Below, in pieces: positions 16,187 to 25,400 of a stretch of 64,000 nucleotides of DNA. The notes beneath the pieces are model-generated. The model did not search any database and was not told the DNA's origin. It saw only the letters and a list, made by a program, of their open reading frames with translations. The stretch is taken from the NCBI GenBank assembly GCA_934463165.1, contig CAKSJG010000001.1, forward strand, positions 124,001 to 188,000, written 5' to 3'. Position numbers and translations under genes: made by a program. Source of the DNA: an uncultured Clostridia bacterium (GTDB lineage: Bacteria > Bacillota > Clostridia > UMGS1810). Numbering within the stretch: position 1 is the first letter of the stretch; the number at the start of each line of letters is the position of its first letter.

Positions 16187-17399
16187 CCCTTGTATATACT
16201 TTGGATTCAACATCATCAAGTATTGAATCATATCGGTTTGCAATGATTGAATCCGATAATTCTTTAAATTTATTTAAATCATTTACAACAAGACTTCCGA
16301 AAAAAGTTTCGCCGTCATTTAATGTAGGTTCATATATAATCACTGTTGCGCCTTTGGCTTTTATTCGTTTCATAACTCCCTGTATTGAAGATTGTCTGAA
16401 ATTATCGCTGTTTGATTTCATAGTAAGCCTATATACGCCAACAGTTACATTTTTTTCTCTTGATTCATCCCAATCATCATTTGAAGTATATGCACCTGCT
16501 ATTTCAAGAACGCGGTCGGCAATAAAATCTTTTCTTGTTCTGTTTGATTCAACAATTGCTTCTATTAGATTCTCGGGAACATCCTTATAATTTGCAAGAA
16601 GCTGTTTTGTATCTTTAGGCAGGCAGTATCCTCCATAACCGAATGACGGATTGTTGTAGTGCTCCCCTATTCTTGGATCAAGGCATACACCGTTTATGAT
16701 TTGCTTGGTGTCAAGGCCCTTCATTTCGGCATATGTATCAAGTTCATTAAAATATGATACACGCAGAGCAAGATACGTATTTGCAAACAGCTTTACAGCT
16801 TCTGCTTCGGTAAAGCCCATATAAAGTGTATCTATATTCTCTTTTAATGCCCCTTGCTGTAAAAGAGAAGCAAATGTGTGTGCTGCATTAATTAAATAAT
16901 TATCGTTCATATCGGTTCCGACAATTATTCTTGAGGGATACAGGTTATCATAAAGCGCCTTGCTTTCACGAAGAAACTCCGGGGAAAAAATAATATTTTT
17001 ACTTCCGGTTTTTTTTCGGATATGCTCTGTATAACCGACAGGTATTGTTGATTTTATAACCATGATGGCATCAGGGTTATATTTCATAACAAGCTCTATA
17101 ACATTTTCCACGGCAGATGTATCGAAAAAATTCATTTTGCTGTCATAGTTTGTGGGGGCAGCAATTACAACAAAATCCGCATCATTATATGCACTCTCCG
17201 CATCAAGCGTTGCTGTGAGGTCAAGTTCTTTTTCTGACAGATACTTTTCTATGAAGTCGTCCTGAATCGGCGATTTCCTGTTATTTATAAGTTCAACTTT
17301 TTCGGGGATTATATCCACTGCCGTTACTTTATTATGCTGTGAAAGCAACGTTGCAATCGATAATCCCACATATCCTGTTCCAGCTACTGCAATATTCAT
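16167..17399 (-). CDS. ugd: UDP-glucose 6-dehydrogenase
   Basis: It oxidises UDP-glucose twice with NAD to UDP-glucuronate. The 410-residue protein is of the short bacterial type. The NAD-binding GTGYVGLSIATLL is at 7-19. The catalytic cysteine lies in FGYGGYCLPKDT. The sequence KSTIPVGYTEHIR belongs to the family core. It is the last gene of the polysaccharide locus and overlaps the upstream epimerase by 4 bases. Together they supply UDP-GlcA and UDP-GalA for the surface polymer. Confidence 0.95.
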   Translation of the reverse strand: MNIAVAGTGYVGLSIATLLSQHNKVTAVDIIPEKVELINNRKSPIQDDFIEKYLSEKELDLTATLDAESAYNDADFVVIAAPTNYDSKMNFFDTSAVENVIELVMKYNPDAIMVIKSTIPVGYTEHIRKKTGSKNIIFSPEFLRESKALYDNLYPSRIIVGTDMNDNYLINAAHTFASLLQQGALKENIDTLYMGFTEAEAVKLFANTYLALRVSYFNELDTYAEMKGLDTKQIINGVCLDPRIGEHYNNPSFGYGGYCLPKDTKQLLANYKDVPENLIEAIVESNRTRKDFIADRVLEIAGAYTSNDDWDESREKNVTVGVYRLTMKSNSDNFRQSSIQGVMKRIKAKGATVIIYEPTLNDGETFFGSLVVNDLNKFKELSDSIIANRYDSILDDVESKVYTRDLFRRD

Positions 17400-18430
17400 T
17401 TTTTTATACCTCCGTAAAATTCAGTATACCATTTTGCAAATTTCCTAAGACCTTCGCGAAGTGTGGTTGTCGGTTTATATCCAAAATCATGCTCCAAAGC
17501 ACTTGTATCAGCATATGTTACGGGTACATCTCCCGGCTGCATGGGTACAAGTTCTTTATGTGATTCAAAATCATAATCATCGGGAAGAACCCCGGCATAA
17601 ATGAGTTCTTGCTGAAGAATATCAACAAATTCAAGCAAGTTCTCAGGATGTCCGTTTCCTATGTTATATACTGCATACGGCGGAATCGGGAGTCCATCCT
17701 CGCCGGTTTTCTTTTGGGGCGGCTTTTTAATAACCCGCACTATTCCCTCGACAATATCGTCAACATAAGTAAAATCACGCTTGCAGTTGCCGTAATTAAA
17801 AATTTTTATCGTGTCTCCTCTTTTAAGCTTGTTTGTAAATCCGAAATATGCCATATCAGGTCTGCCCATTGGTCCGTAAACCGTAAAGAAGCGAAGACCG
17901 GTAGACGGAATATTATATAGTTTACTGTAGCAATGAGCCATAAGCTCATTTGATTTTTTTGTTGCCGCATAAAGAGAAACGGGATTATCTACCATATCAT
18001 CGGTTGAAAACGGAATTTTTTTATTTGCGCCGTAAACGCTTGAAGAACTTGCGTATACAAGATGTTCAACCGAGTAATGTCTGCAAGCCTCAAGAATGTT
18101 GTAAAACCCTATTATGTTCGACTCAATGTAAACATCGGGATTTTCAATGCTGTATCTGACACCTGCCTGTGCTGCAAGATTAATTACAATGCTCGGTTTA
18201 TATTCTTCAAAAATTTTATTGATTAAATTTTTATCGGCAATATTACCTTTTATAAATTTGAAATTATCAAATTTTTTAAGCATATTCAGTCTGGTTTCTT
18301 TGATGCTGACATCATAATATGCGTTCATGTTGTCAATACCGATTATGTTTTTTCCGTCCTCAAGCATTCTTTTTGAAAGAAATGCTCCTATAAAACCTGA
18401 AGCTCCTGTTATTAGTATGTTTTCAGACAT
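17396..18430 (-). CDS. UDP-glucuronate 4-epimerase family protein
   Basis: A short-chain dehydrogenase/reductase-type epimerase, 344 residues from ATG 18430 (after GAGAGG; an upstream start at 18445 is less likely). It shows the NAD motif GASGFIGAFL, the serine region SSSSVYGANKKIPF, the YxxxK pair in YAATKKS and the family-typical TVYGPMGRPDMAYF and RDFTYVDDIVEGI. These match CapI-like UDP-glucuronate 4-epimerases more than UDP-glucose epimerases. Its overlap with the UDP-glucose dehydrogenase gene supports UDP-GlcA as substrate and UDP-GalA as product. Confidence 0.85.
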   Translation of the reverse strand: MSENILITGASGFIGAFLSKRMLEDGKNIIGIDNMNAYYDVSIKETRLNMLKKFDNFKFIKGNIADKNLINKIFEEYKPSIVINLAAQAGVRYSIENPDVYIESNIIGFYNILEACRHYSVEHLVYASSSSVYGANKKIPFSTDDMVDNPVSLYAATKKSNELMAHCYSKLYNIPSTGLRFFTVYGPMGRPDMAYFGFTNKLKRGDTIKIFNYGNCKRDFTYVDDIVEGIVRVIKKPPQKKTGEDGLPIPPYAVYNIGNGHPENLLEFVDILQQELIYAGVLPDDYDFESHKELVPMQPGDVPVTYADTSALEHDFGYKPTTTLREGLRKFAKWYTEFYGGIKK

Positions 18431-18451
18431 AATTATACCTCTCAATTATTA

Positions 18452-19633
18452 TCATTTATTAAATTTTAAAATCTCATATAGTTCATTTTTTCTGTCAATA
18501 CTTTGACCGATTTGTTTTAATGTTATATTTGCACGTTTTTTGAACAAAACTCTGAAGAAATATCTGAATACTATCATACACCAACATACGGGCAACATAA
18601 TTTTATATTTAGCAATTTTAAAATTTTTAACTGACAGATTATTTAAAGTATTAAAAATAACCTTAATTTTGTTGTTTTTTCCCGAATTATTTTCGGGAGT
18701 TCCAAATGTATTTGCTAATTTTTCACTTGAATCTGTAACCCCAGATTCAATAATTTCATCCATTAGTTCGTCAACATAATGCTGATTTGTTATTTTTTTT
18801 GTTTTTAAAGTATTATTTGTACCAAAATACTTATCTGAAATCTCAAACAATAAATCAGCAAGTATATCAAGATCCAGTTTTTTAAGCGCAGGATATATGT
18901 TATTAATCCACTCGTTATCAGGAATTTTGTTTGCGAAAACAAGATAATCAATAAGCATTCTCAGGTTTGTATTGTTTCTGAGCATATGTCTTTTCAAATG
19001 CATGAGCAAACAAATAGCTTGATGTTTATTATTTAATATCGGGAACTTATATATATCTAAAATTCCGATTTGAGTATCATCAAGGATGCTATTTAACTCA
19101 TTTTTCAGATTCTCATTTTCTGAACTGTATATGGTAATATATTTGTGTACTTCAATTGTGTACCCTTTATATTCTAAGCCGTAATGAAATTTATGCTTAT
19201 CTTTTTGGGGATCATGCGGTTTATCGCCCAAAAAGATATGTATTGCTTTTTCATAGTCTGATTCATCGACGAGAATGTCTATATCTCCTAAAATTCTGTA
19301 CATCGGATCGTTATAGTTCATTGAAACACTGCAACCTTTTAAAATTACGCATTTAATATTGTTTTCGCGTAATTTTTCAAGTATCTCTTCTTGCACAGAA
19401 AGGTAATTATAATTTCTGTATATAAGCTGTTTGATATATATATTAAATTCAGTCGGTATCTCTGCATTGTTCATAAAAAAAGCTTTAAATATATATCCTT
19501 GGCAGATATGTTGAACAGACATATTAATCATATTTTTTACATCTTCGCTGCTCAAAATTAATTTTGGGTATTCATCTTTGCTGAATATCGATTGTTTTAA
19601 TAAATCTAAAAATAATATTTCGGTTTTATTCAT
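18452..19633 (-). CDS. Nucleotidyltransferase-fold protein (NTP_transf_5-like) in the polysaccharide locus
   Basis: A 393-residue cytosolic protein with the putative nucleotidyltransferase motif VILKGCSVSMNYNDPMYRI followed by GDIDILVDESD (about 107-140), which holds the paired acidic residues of the polymerase-beta fold. This fits the uncharacterised NTP_transf_5 family, often found in capsule and lasso-peptide gene clusters. The remaining two thirds are helical without recognised motifs. A hydrophobic, basic stretch near the C-terminus (IMLPVCWCMIVFRYFFRVLF) could touch the membrane. Substrate unknown. It sits between RmlB and the epimerase, so a role in sugar activation or polymer modification is possible. 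Confidence 0.75.
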   Translation of the reverse strand: MNKTEILFLDLLKQSIFSKDEYPKLILSSEDVKNMINMSVQHICQGYIFKAFFMNNAEIPTEFNIYIKQLIYRNYNYLSVQEEILEKLRENNIKCVILKGCSVSMNYNDPMYRILGDIDILVDESDYEKAIHIFLGDKPHDPQKDKHKFHYGLEYKGYTIEVHKYITIYSSENENLKNELNSILDDTQIGILDIYKFPILNNKHQAICLLMHLKRHMLRNNTNLRMLIDYLVFANKIPDNEWINNIYPALKKLDLDILADLLFEISDKYFGTNNTLKTKKITNQHYVDELMDEIIESGVTDSSEKLANTFGTPENNSGKNNKIKVIFNTLNNLSVKNFKIAKYKIMLPVCWCMIVFRYFFRVLFKKRANITLKQIGQSIDRKNELYEILKFNK

Positions 19634-19654
19634 TTTTAATAACCTTTCAGTAAT

Positions 19655-20668
19655 CTATCTATTACCATACATTTTTTCATAATAATTTTTATATTCACCG
19701 TTTATAATTCTTTTCCACCACTTCTTATTTTCAAGATACCACTTTACGGTTTTTTGGATTCCGTCATCAAATTTTGTTTCCGGTAGCCAGCCAAGTTCGT
19801 TGTGTATTTTTGTTGGATCTATTGCATATCGAAGGTCATGACCCTTTCTGTCGGTAACATATGTTATCAGACTTTCAGGTTTATCTAAAATTTTTAAAAT
19901 TGTTTTTACAATATAAATATTAGTTTTTTCATTGTGTCCTCCTATGTTGTATACCTCGCCGACCCTGCCGCTATGAATTATCATATCTATTGCTTTGCAG
20001 TGATCCTCAACATAAAGCCAATCACGTATATTAAGCCCTTCACCGTATACCGGCAGAGGTTTATCGGCAAGAGCGTTTGCAATCATAAGCGGAATAAGTT
20101 TTTCGGGAAAATGGTAGGGACCGTAGTTATTTGAACAGCGTGAAATTGTCACAGGGAGATTGTATGTTCTGTGATATGCAAGAACCAGAAGATCAGCACT
20201 TGCTTTGCTTGCACTGTACGGGCTTGATGTGTGAATTGGAGTTTCTTCCGTGAAAAACAGATCCGGTCTGTCAAGCGGTAAATCACCGTATACCTCATCT
20301 GTAGAAACCTGATGATATCTTTGTATGCCGAATTTTCGGCATGCATCCATAAGCACCTGTGTTCCTAATATATTTGTTTTTAAAAATATTTCCGGATTTT
20401 CAATTGAACGGTCAACATGGGATTCGGCGGCAAAGTTTACTACGATATCGGGCTTTTCTTTTTCAAAGATATCATAAACGGATTTTCTATCGGCAATATC
20501 AGCCTTATAAAAGGCTATCTTGTCAATTACAGATTCAAGTGTTTCCATATTTCCGGCATAAGTAAGCTTATCAATTACAAGTATTTTGTACATCGGATAT
20601 TTATTAACCATATAATGAACAAAATTGCCGCCGATAAACCCTGCTCCGCCTGTTACTAAAATATTCAT
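19655..20668 (-). CDS. rfbB: dTDP-glucose 4,6-dehydratase
   Basis: It converts dTDP-glucose to dTDP-4-keto-6-deoxyglucose. The 337-residue SDR protein shows GGAGFIGGNFVHYM, the catalytic pair and triad in STDEVYGDLP and YSASKASADLLV, and SRCSNNYGPYHFPEK. It lies 5 bases after rmlA. RmlC and RmlD, needed for dTDP-rhamnose, are absent from the locus, so the keto sugar is probably taken by the adjacent VioA-like transaminase. Confidence 0.97.
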   Translation of the reverse strand: MNILVTGGAGFIGGNFVHYMVNKYPMYKILVIDKLTYAGNMETLESVIDKIAFYKADIADRKSVYDIFEKEKPDIVVNFAAESHVDRSIENPEIFLKTNILGTQVLMDACRKFGIQRYHQVSTDEVYGDLPLDRPDLFFTEETPIHTSSPYSASKASADLLVLAYHRTYNLPVTISRCSNNYGPYHFPEKLIPLMIANALADKPLPVYGEGLNIRDWLYVEDHCKAIDMIIHSGRVGEVYNIGGHNEKTNIYIVKTILKILDKPESLITYVTDRKGHDLRYAIDPTKIHNELGWLPETKFDDGIQKTVKWYLENKKWWKRIINGEYKNYYEKMYGNR

Positions 20669-20673
20669 TTTAT

Positions 20674-21540
20674 TTATTCCTCCACAAGTGATAAAAGATA
20701 TTTTCCGTAATCCGTCATTTTGAGTTCTGAGCCGAGTTTTTTTAATTGATTATCATTTATAAATCCTCTGCGCCATGCAATCTCTTCCAAACATGATATG
20801 TAAAATCCCTGCATTTCCTGAACTGTTTGAACGAATTCGCTTGCCTTAAGCATTCCCGACGGTGTTCCCGTATCAAGCCATGCCATGCCTCTTTGCATAA
20901 GTTGAACGTCCAATGTTCCGCGTTTTAAGTATTCATTGTTAACGGCAGTTATTTCGACCTCACCCCGGGCTGACGGTTTAACACTTTTTGCAATTTCTAT
21001 TACATCGTTGTTATAAAAATACAGCCCGGGTACAGCATATCCCGACTTTGGATGTTTTGGTTTTTCTTCAATGGAAACAACTTTGTTGTTGCCGTCAAAT
21101 TCTACCACGCCGAATGCTGTTGGATTTTTTACCGGATATCCGAATATAACCGCACCGTTAAGCTTGTCCTTCGCACTTTTAAGAACGCGTGTGAAATCTT
21201 TTCCGTAAAAAATATTATCTCCGAGAATAAGGCATACGTTATCACTGCCTATAAAATCTTCACCAATGATAAAAGCTTCGGCAAGACCTTTAGGTTCAGC
21301 CTGAATTTTATATGATATCGAAATTCCGAGTTTAGATCCGTCTCCCAAAAGTTCTTCATATACGGGAGTATCCTCCGGAGTAGATATAATTAATATTTCT
21401 TTTATCCCTGCCAAAAGAAGTGCTGACAGCGGATAATATATCATAGGTTTATCATATATAGGTAAAAGTTGCTTAGATGTGACCTTTGTCATCGGATAAA
21501 GTCTTGTGCCTCGACCGCCTGCAAGTATTATTCCCTTCAT
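20674..21540 (-). CDS. rfbA: Glucose-1-phosphate thymidylyltransferase
   Basis: It makes dTDP-glucose from glucose 1-phosphate and dTTP. ATG 21540 gives 288 residues; a GTG 9 bases upstream is in frame but less likely. The nucleotidyltransferase signature GIILAGGRGTRLYPMTK is at the N-terminus, and LILGDNIFYG carries the metal aspartate. EKPKHPKSGYAVPGLYFYNN is a strong family segment. It is the first step of the dTDP-sugar branch, upstream of rmlB in the operon. Confidence 0.97.
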   Translation of the reverse strand: MKGIILAGGRGTRLYPMTKVTSKQLLPIYDKPMIYYPLSALLLAGIKEILIISTPEDTPVYEELLGDGSKLGISISYKIQAEPKGLAEAFIIGEDFIGSDNVCLILGDNIFYGKDFTRVLKSAKDKLNGAVIFGYPVKNPTAFGVVEFDGNNKVVSIEEKPKHPKSGYAVPGLYFYNNDVIEIAKSVKPSARGEVEITAVNNEYLKRGTLDVQLMQRGMAWLDTGTPSGMLKASEFVQTVQEMQGFYISCLEEIAWRRGFINDNQLKKLGSELKMTDYGKYLLSLVEE

Positions 21541-21569
21541 TTGTAACACCGTCCCGTAATTTACGTACT

Positions 21570-22670
21570 TTATTTATTCAGTATTATATCGCAGATTCTG
21601 TCAACATCATCTATGCTTAAATCAGCATAAAGAGGAAGCGTCAAAATCTCACGTGAAATTTTCTTTGCAACCGGAGTATCCTGAAGTTCGAATCTACCTT
21701 TATAACAATCAAATTCATTTGTCAGCGGATAAAAATACTTTCTTGCATTAATATCGTTATCATTTAAAATGTTGGCAACGTCATCACGTGATCTGCCGAA
21801 TTTTTCACTGTCAAAAACAACCGGAAAATATGCATAATTATGTATAACTTTTTCTTGCTCTTTCCACGGCGTTATACCTTTAATATCTGAAAGTCTGTCA
21901 ATATAGCGGTTAACAACTTTTTTTCTTTTTTTTATTTCTTCATCAACATGTTTGAGATTGCAAAGCCCCATAGCAGCCTGAAATTCATTCATCTTTGCGT
22001 TTCCGGCAATTTCAGTGTAATTTTCCTGATCTTTCATACCAAAATTTTTTTGTATTTTAAGTTTATCGGTAAAAGTATCATCGGAATAAGTTACGCATCC
22101 GCCTTCAATTGTGTTAAAGACTTTAGTCGCATGAAAGCTGAACATGGACGCATCGCCAAACGAACCGATTCCTCTGTCTCCTACGCGTACACCAAATGTA
22201 TGCGCTGCATCATATATTACTTTTAAATTGTATTTTTTTGCGATTTTGTCAATTTCATTCACATTGCATACATTACCGTAAACATGAACAGGAACAATAG
22301 CACATGTTTTGTCAGTGATTAGAGCTTCTATTTTATTAACATCTATTGTATAATCATTTTCGTTTATATCACAAAAAACAGGTGTCAGTCCGCATCTTAC
22401 AATTGCCTGTGTTGTGGATGCAAATGTAAATGGTGTTGTTATAACCTCTCCCGATAAATTCATTGCAGATAAAATTGCTTCAAGGGCAAGATGCCCATTT
22501 GTAAATAACGATACGTTATTTACAGACAGATAAGAACATAATTCCGATTCCAATTTGTTATGTTTTACGCCCATATTAGTTAACCAATGAGAGTCCCATA
22601 GGTCGCGTATTTCATTTATGTATTCGTCAAAATCGGGCATTGACGAACGTGTCACATTTATTTTAGACAT
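21570..22670 (-). CDS. DegT/DnrJ/EryC1 sugar aminotransferase (VioA-like)
   Basis: A PLP-dependent sugar nucleotide transaminase of 366 residues. The PLP lysine is in SFHATKVFNTIEGG, and the cofactor aspartate lies in VIYDAAHTFGV. The overall sequence (for example LWDSHWLTNMGVKHNKLE at the N-terminus) resembles VioA, which turns dTDP-4-keto-6-deoxyglucose into dTDP-4-amino-4,6-dideoxyglucose. Neighbours RmlA, RmlB and two acyltransferases support this product. Configuration at C4 (Qui4N or Fuc4N) cannot be decided by eye. Confidence 0.85.
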   Translation of the reverse strand: MSKINVTRSSMPDFDEYINEIRDLWDSHWLTNMGVKHNKLESELCSYLSVNNVSLFTNGHLALEAILSAMNLSGEVITTPFTFASTTQAIVRCGLTPVFCDINENDYTIDVNKIEALITDKTCAIVPVHVYGNVCNVNEIDKIAKKYNLKVIYDAAHTFGVRVGDRGIGSFGDASMFSFHATKVFNTIEGGCVTYSDDTFTDKLKIQKNFGMKDQENYTEIAGNAKMNEFQAAMGLCNLKHVDEEIKKRKKVVNRYIDRLSDIKGITPWKEQEKVIHNYAYFPVVFDSEKFGRSRDDVANILNDNDINARKYFYPLTNEFDCYKGRFELQDTPVAKKISREILTLPLYADLSIDDVDRICDIILNK

Positions 22671-22712
22671 TTATGCACTTTCTTTCATATGAATTTTAGT
22701 TATTTGTGTACA

Positions 22713-23402
22713 TTATCTAACGCCATGTCCAGCAATTAATTTATTTTCGATTGTGTCACTATCATATTGTTTAATTACCATATCATTTGAAGATGTCTTG
22801 CATGCACAATAAGATGGTAAATGTCTTTTAACTACAGCACATGCACCTATTAGACATTTTTCACCAACTTTAGTTCCATCAAATACTGTTCCTCTCATAC
22901 CTATAAATGTTTGAGTACCAATAATGGAATTTCCTCCAATAACTGCGTGTATACCAATAAAACAGTGTTCTTTAATAATAGTTCCATTACCTATAATTAC
23001 GCCTTCTCTTAATGTTGCATTCGATTTTATTATAGCATCACTTTGTATAACTGAATAATCATTAACCCATATATTTTCTCCATCAATTATCCCTTTAATA
23101 ACTGCATGCGGTGAAATTAAGTTTGTAAAACAAAATCCGGATTTTTTTAATTTTTCATATAAAGCTCTTTTTTGTGAATTTAAATAATTCCACCCTAAAG
23201 ATATAAAAAAATCAATATTGAAGATGTTCAATTCCTCTCTTATAGTTTCTAAAGTGTATACAGGCAATTCACAAAATTTGTCGGTATTTTTATAATTTTC
23301 ATTGACTGCAAAACCAACAATTTCATACAATTTGTGAAAATTAACAAAATCATAAACTTGTTTTGCGCTCAAACCGGTTCCGACAATTATTAATTTTTTC
23401 AT
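22713..23402 (-). CDS. NeuD/PglD/VioB-type sugar-nucleotide acyltransferase (copy 1)
   Basis: A 229-residue left-handed beta-helix acyltransferase. ATG 23402 follows GGAGG; the longer frame from 23450 is less likely. The N-terminal Rossmann-like PglD domain starts KKLIIVGTGLSAKQVYDFV. Hexapeptide repeats run from about residue 90 (SPHAVIKGIIDGENIWVNDY, then IIGNGTIIKEHCFIG). It probably N-acetylates or otherwise acylates the 4-amino group made by the VioA-like enzyme. It is a clear paralogue of the next gene upstream, with the same N-terminus and the same end HGVR/NHNVR. It is richer in A+T than the Rml genes. Confidence 0.85.
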   Translation of the reverse strand: MKKLIIVGTGLSAKQVYDFVNFHKLYEIVGFAVNENYKNTDKFCELPVYTLETIREELNIFNIDFFISLGWNYLNSQKRALYEKLKKSGFCFTNLISPHAVIKGIIDGENIWVNDYSVIQSDAIIKSNATLREGVIIGNGTIIKEHCFIGIHAVIGGNSIIGTQTFIGMRGTVFDGTKVGEKCLIGACAVVKRHLPSYCACKTSSNDMVIKQYDSDTIENKLIAGHGVR

Positions 23403-23506
23403 AATAAAATCCTCCAAATTTAATGTTAGGTTAGAAGTTACATTTAACAAAAAAAATTACCAGACTATTATAAATAATTGTTACTAATTATTATAAATCC
23501 CGTTAA

Positions 23507-24202
23507 TCACCTTACGTTGTGATTTACTAATAATTTGTTTTCAATTTCATCATCCGAATATTCTTTAATAATATTATTTAATGTTGATAATTTACACACT
23601 GTATTATCGTATATGTTTCTTTTCAATGACGTACTTGCTCCAATGATGCACTTATTTCCAATTTTTGTATCATCAAATATTAGTGAATTTATTCCAATAA
23701 AACATTGCTCTCCTATGGTTACGCCACCGGCAATTTTACATGTTGGAGCTAAAAAACAATGATCGCCTATTTTAGTTTCATTTCCAACAAGTACCATATC
23801 CATTATATAAACATTGTTTCCGATATTTGCATCGCTTTGAATGACAGAATAATCATTTATCCAACAATTTGTACCTGTAATATTACCTCTTATTATAGCG
23901 GTTGGAGAAATTATATTTGCAAAATTGTATCCATCTCTTTTTAATTTTAAAAACATATTTTTCCTGTCCAAATTAAGTTTATTCCAAAATATTGCAACAA
24001 AAATTAATGCTGAATATTTATTTGTTACTTCATGTAAGGATTCTATTTCATAAATCGGTAATCCCATAAAATTGTCAATGTTTTTTTTGTATTTTTTATC
24101 TACTGAAAATCCTATAACATTATATAAATCATACATCTTGACAAATTTGTATACTCTTTTTGCTGTTGAACCGCAACCAATAATTATCAAATTTTTTTTC
24201 AT
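23507..24202 (-). CDS. NeuD/PglD/VioB-type sugar-nucleotide acyltransferase (copy 2)
   Basis: A 231-residue paralogue of the downstream acyltransferase: Rossmann start KKNLIIIGCGSTAKRVYKFV, then hexapeptide repeats (SPTAIIRGNITGTNCWINDY, GNNVYIMDMVLVGNETKIG). One insertion differs: residues around DHCFLAPTCKIAGGVTIGEQ carry the classical PglD-like active-site region, which copy 1 has in a changed form (EHCFIGIHAVIGGNSIIGTQ). The two may therefore acylate different amino groups or use different acyl donors. It begins 1 base before the ATP-grasp gene ends, so it is coupled to it. Confidence 0.85.
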   Translation of the reverse strand: MKKNLIIIGCGSTAKRVYKFVKMYDLYNVIGFSVDKKYKKNIDNFMGLPIYEIESLHEVTNKYSALIFVAIFWNKLNLDRKNMFLKLKRDGYNFANIISPTAIIRGNITGTNCWINDYSVIQSDANIGNNVYIMDMVLVGNETKIGDHCFLAPTCKIAGGVTIGEQCFIGINSLIFDDTKIGNKCIIGASTSLKRNIYDNTVCKLSTLNNIIKEYSDDEIENKLLVNHNVR

Positions 24203-24203
24203 A

Positions 24204-25400
24204 TCATATTACCTCTACTTTAACTAAATTTGGTAATCTTGAAATTTTATCAAACATTTCTTCTTTACTTTTATATTCAAAAACCATTGTTCCAAGAGCG
24301 TGACCTGAATTTTCAAATGCCGTGACATCATCACCTTTTTTGTAATCAGTTTGATACTCGACAAAATTTTCCTTTATTTCGTCTGACAACTCAACATTTA
24401 TCAATTTTCCACTTTTAGTGCTGTGAACCATATAGTTTGACCAATATCCTAATGCCTCTTTCATTTCAAGATCAGAACAATCCTCGCCAAGTGCAGCTTT
24501 TATTGTGTATTCTACCATATCTATACCTGTTGCATACTGTGTAATCTGCGGAATAAGGCTTCCGCCGTTGCGTGCACCAAGTTCAAGAATATACACATTT
24601 TCATTTTTGTCAAGTATAACTTCAATATTATATGCACCTGTTTTCATTCCGAGCTCTGTAATCAGTCTCTGAAGTTCATTATGTATTTTGGCTTGTGTTT
24701 TATTCGGCAATACACTCGGCCAACACTCACCGAGCGGAACGTATTCCTTTATTCCGTTATTGCTGTAGAATTCGTTTCCGAAACATCTGAAAACAAGTTT
24801 TCCGTTAACGGAAAAACCATCACCCGATACTTGATAGCCTTCTTTTTCAATAAATTCTTCAACAACTATTTTTTTGCATCTTGAATATCTCATTGCATCT
24901 GAAAAGGCATAATCATATTCGGATGCGGAATATATTTTGTTAATTCCTTTACTTCCGGAGCAGTCAACGGGTTTTACCATAACCGGAAAATGAAAATTAT
25001 GAGCATTTCTTTTCATTGAATCAAGATCTGTATAATCTTCTGTGTATGGAACGCAAAAGTTATGGTCTTTTAAAAATTTTCTGAATGTGTCCTTATTTGA
25101 TAATATCATAACTGATTCATAAGGATTAGTCGGAAAACCAAGTTTTTCACATACATATGCAGCAGTAGGAGCTGCAGGATCAGACGCATAGCACACAACA
25201 GCATCAAGATTAAGGTCTTTTGCCAGCTCAAAAACAGCTTCTTTGTCAGTTGTGCTGATGTTATAAAATTCGTCTGCAACATATTGCCCGGGATTGTCGG
25301 GTAAATAATCACAAATTATAACGTGATGGCCCATCTCCTGAGCTTTTTTTATTGCGCATATCTGAGACGTTGAACCTCCAAGCATTAATATTCTTTTCAT
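24204..25400 (-). CDS. ATP-grasp ligase (carboxylate-amine ligase family) of the polysaccharide locus
   Basis: A 398-residue ATP-grasp enzyme. The N-terminal pre-ATP-grasp Rossmann part starts RILMLGGSTSQICAIKKAQE. The ATP-binding core shows VMVKPVDCSGSKGINK and VVEEFIEKEGYQVSGDGF, and the metal site is in VYILELGARNGGS. It resembles CarB/PurK-like ligases of unknown substrate, which join a carboxylate to an amine through an acyl phosphate. It overlaps the class I aminotransferase gene by 4 bases. The pair could make or attach an amino acid to the 4-amino sugar, but this is inference. Confidence 0.8.
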   Translation of the reverse strand: MKRILMLGGSTSQICAIKKAQEMGHHVIICDYLPDNPGQYVADEFYNISTTDKEAVFELAKDLNLDAVVCYASDPAAPTAAYVCEKLGFPTNPYESVMILSNKDTFRKFLKDHNFCVPYTEDYTDLDSMKRNAHNFHFPVMVKPVDCSGSKGINKIYSASEYDYAFSDAMRYSRCKKIVVEEFIEKEGYQVSGDGFSVNGKLVFRCFGNEFYSNNGIKEYVPLGECWPSVLPNKTQAKIHNELQRLITELGMKTGAYNIEVILDKNENVYILELGARNGGSLIPQITQYATGIDMVEYTIKAALGEDCSDLEMKEALGYWSNYMVHSTKSGKLINVELSDEIKENFVEYQTDYKKGDDVTAFENSGHALGTMVFEYKSKEEMFDKISRLPNLVKVEVI

